A stretch of 6,018 nucleotides of DNA from Pseudolabrys sp. (GTDB taxonomy: Bacteria > Pseudomonadota > Alphaproteobacteria > Rhizobiales > Xanthobacteraceae), in contig JAQSCR010000002.1 in NCBI GenBank assembly GCA_029945495.1, positions 1-6,018 on the forward strand, written 5' to 3'. Below the pieces are notes generated by a model. That model saw nothing but the letters and a program-made list of their open reading frames with translations, ran no database searches and was not told where the DNA came from. A program made the position numbers and the translations under genes. Within the stretch, counting starts at the first letter, position 1. Every line of letters starts with the position of its first letter. Below, in pieces: positions 5,653 to 6,018 of this stretch.

Positions 5653-6018
5653 GTGTCTTGCGTTCGGTCATTCTAGGCTGCGGCAGCTATCTTCCTGCGC
5701 GAATTCTCTCCAACGAAGAACTGGCGCGTTCGGTCGAAACCACCGACGAGTGGATCGTCCAGCGCACCGGTATCCGCGAGCGCCACATCGCCGCGCCCGG
5801 CGAAATGACCTCTGACCTCGCCATTCATGCGGCGCGCGCCGCGCTGGCGCACGCGCATATCGATGCCGACACCATCGACCTGATTGTGCTCGGCACCTCG
5901 ACGCCGGACCAGACCTTTCCCGCCACCGCCGTCACCGTCCAGCACGCGCTCGGCATCACCAAAGGCGCCGCTTTCGCCCTGCAGGCGGTCTGCTCGGGTT
6001 TCGTCTATGCGCTGTCGG
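5649..6018 (+). CDS. fabH: 3-oxoacyl-ACP synthase III (KAS III), 5' part only
   Basis: Condenses acetyl-CoA with malonyl-ACP to give acetoacetyl-ACP, the first step of type II fatty-acid chain building. About 123 residues are present and the frame runs off the window; the family is usually 315-330 long. Translation begins VSVLRSVILGCGSYLPARILSN (first residue Met in the cell). It continues through DEWIVQRTGIRERHI, with Trp35 and RTGIRER at 39-45, GTSTPDQTFPATAVTVQ, and the active-site segment AVCSGF with the nucleophile at Cys115. The His and Asn of the catalytic triad lie beyond the end. GTG at 5649 shares GTGA with the plsX stop, which suggests translational coupling. In related genomes ihfA and a MerR-type regulator gene often follow; that cannot be seen here. 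Confidence 0.97.
   Translation, partial: MSVLRSVILGCGSYLPARILSNEELARSVETTDEWIVQRTGIRERHIAAPGEMTSDLAIHAARAALAHAHIDADTIDLIVLGTSTPDQTFPATAVTVQHALGITKGAAFALQAVCSGFVYALS

Noticed and set aside
5673..5945. 90-codon minus-strand frame opposite fabH
   Set aside because: Shadow of fabH; Gly/Arg/Asp-rich with no recognisable features.
1..6018. Mobile element, CRISPR array, toxin-antitoxin or defence system
   Set aside because: No transposase, integrase, regularly spaced repeats or known defence domains are visible, and the coding regions are all core housekeeping genes in a familiar order.

Overview
This is a GC-rich chromosomal window with strong G/C bias at third codon positions. The gene order and protein types point to an alphaproteobacterium of the order Hyphomicrobiales (Rhizobiales), probably in the Bradyrhizobium/Rhodoplanes/Pseudolabrys neighbourhood. 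The genus is an inference from the protein style, the bamE / bc1-chaperone / DUF177 / plsX / fabH order, and a palindrome after hppA of a kind I remember from many Rhizobiales genomes.

Layout: (1) Positions 1-366 have no gene I can support. They hold a 126-base open frame that could be the tail of an upstream gene, plus two small hairpins. (2) hppA (367-2493, +) encodes a complete membrane-bound proton-pumping pyrophosphatase with the K+-independent signature. It is followed at once by a 49-bp nested palindrome and then by a strong hairpin terminator that works in both directions. (3) bamE/omlA (2638-3114, -) encodes an outer-membrane assembly lipoprotein and converges on hppA at that shared terminator. 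(4) A 129-bp divergent spacer carries a clean dyad (3149-3165). (5) A rightward series follows: a ubiquinol-cytochrome c chaperone (CBP3 family, 3244-3810), a DUF177/YceD protein (3829-4419), a 156-bp gap with two hairpin-forming palindromes, plsX (4576-5652) and fabH (from 5649, cut by the window end).

The genes are housekeeping ones for the cell envelope and energy metabolism. HppA conserves energy from pyrophosphate, the CBP3-like protein supports cytochrome bc1 assembly, BamE serves outer-membrane protein insertion, PlsX makes acyl-phosphate for phospholipid synthesis, and FabH starts fatty-acid chains. plsX and fabH overlap by four bases, which couples lipid and fatty-acid initiation genes. 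I see no mobile element, CRISPR array, tRNA, rRNA or defence system. No undescribed multi-gene system is visible; the points worth a second look are mostly non-coding structures and start-site questions.
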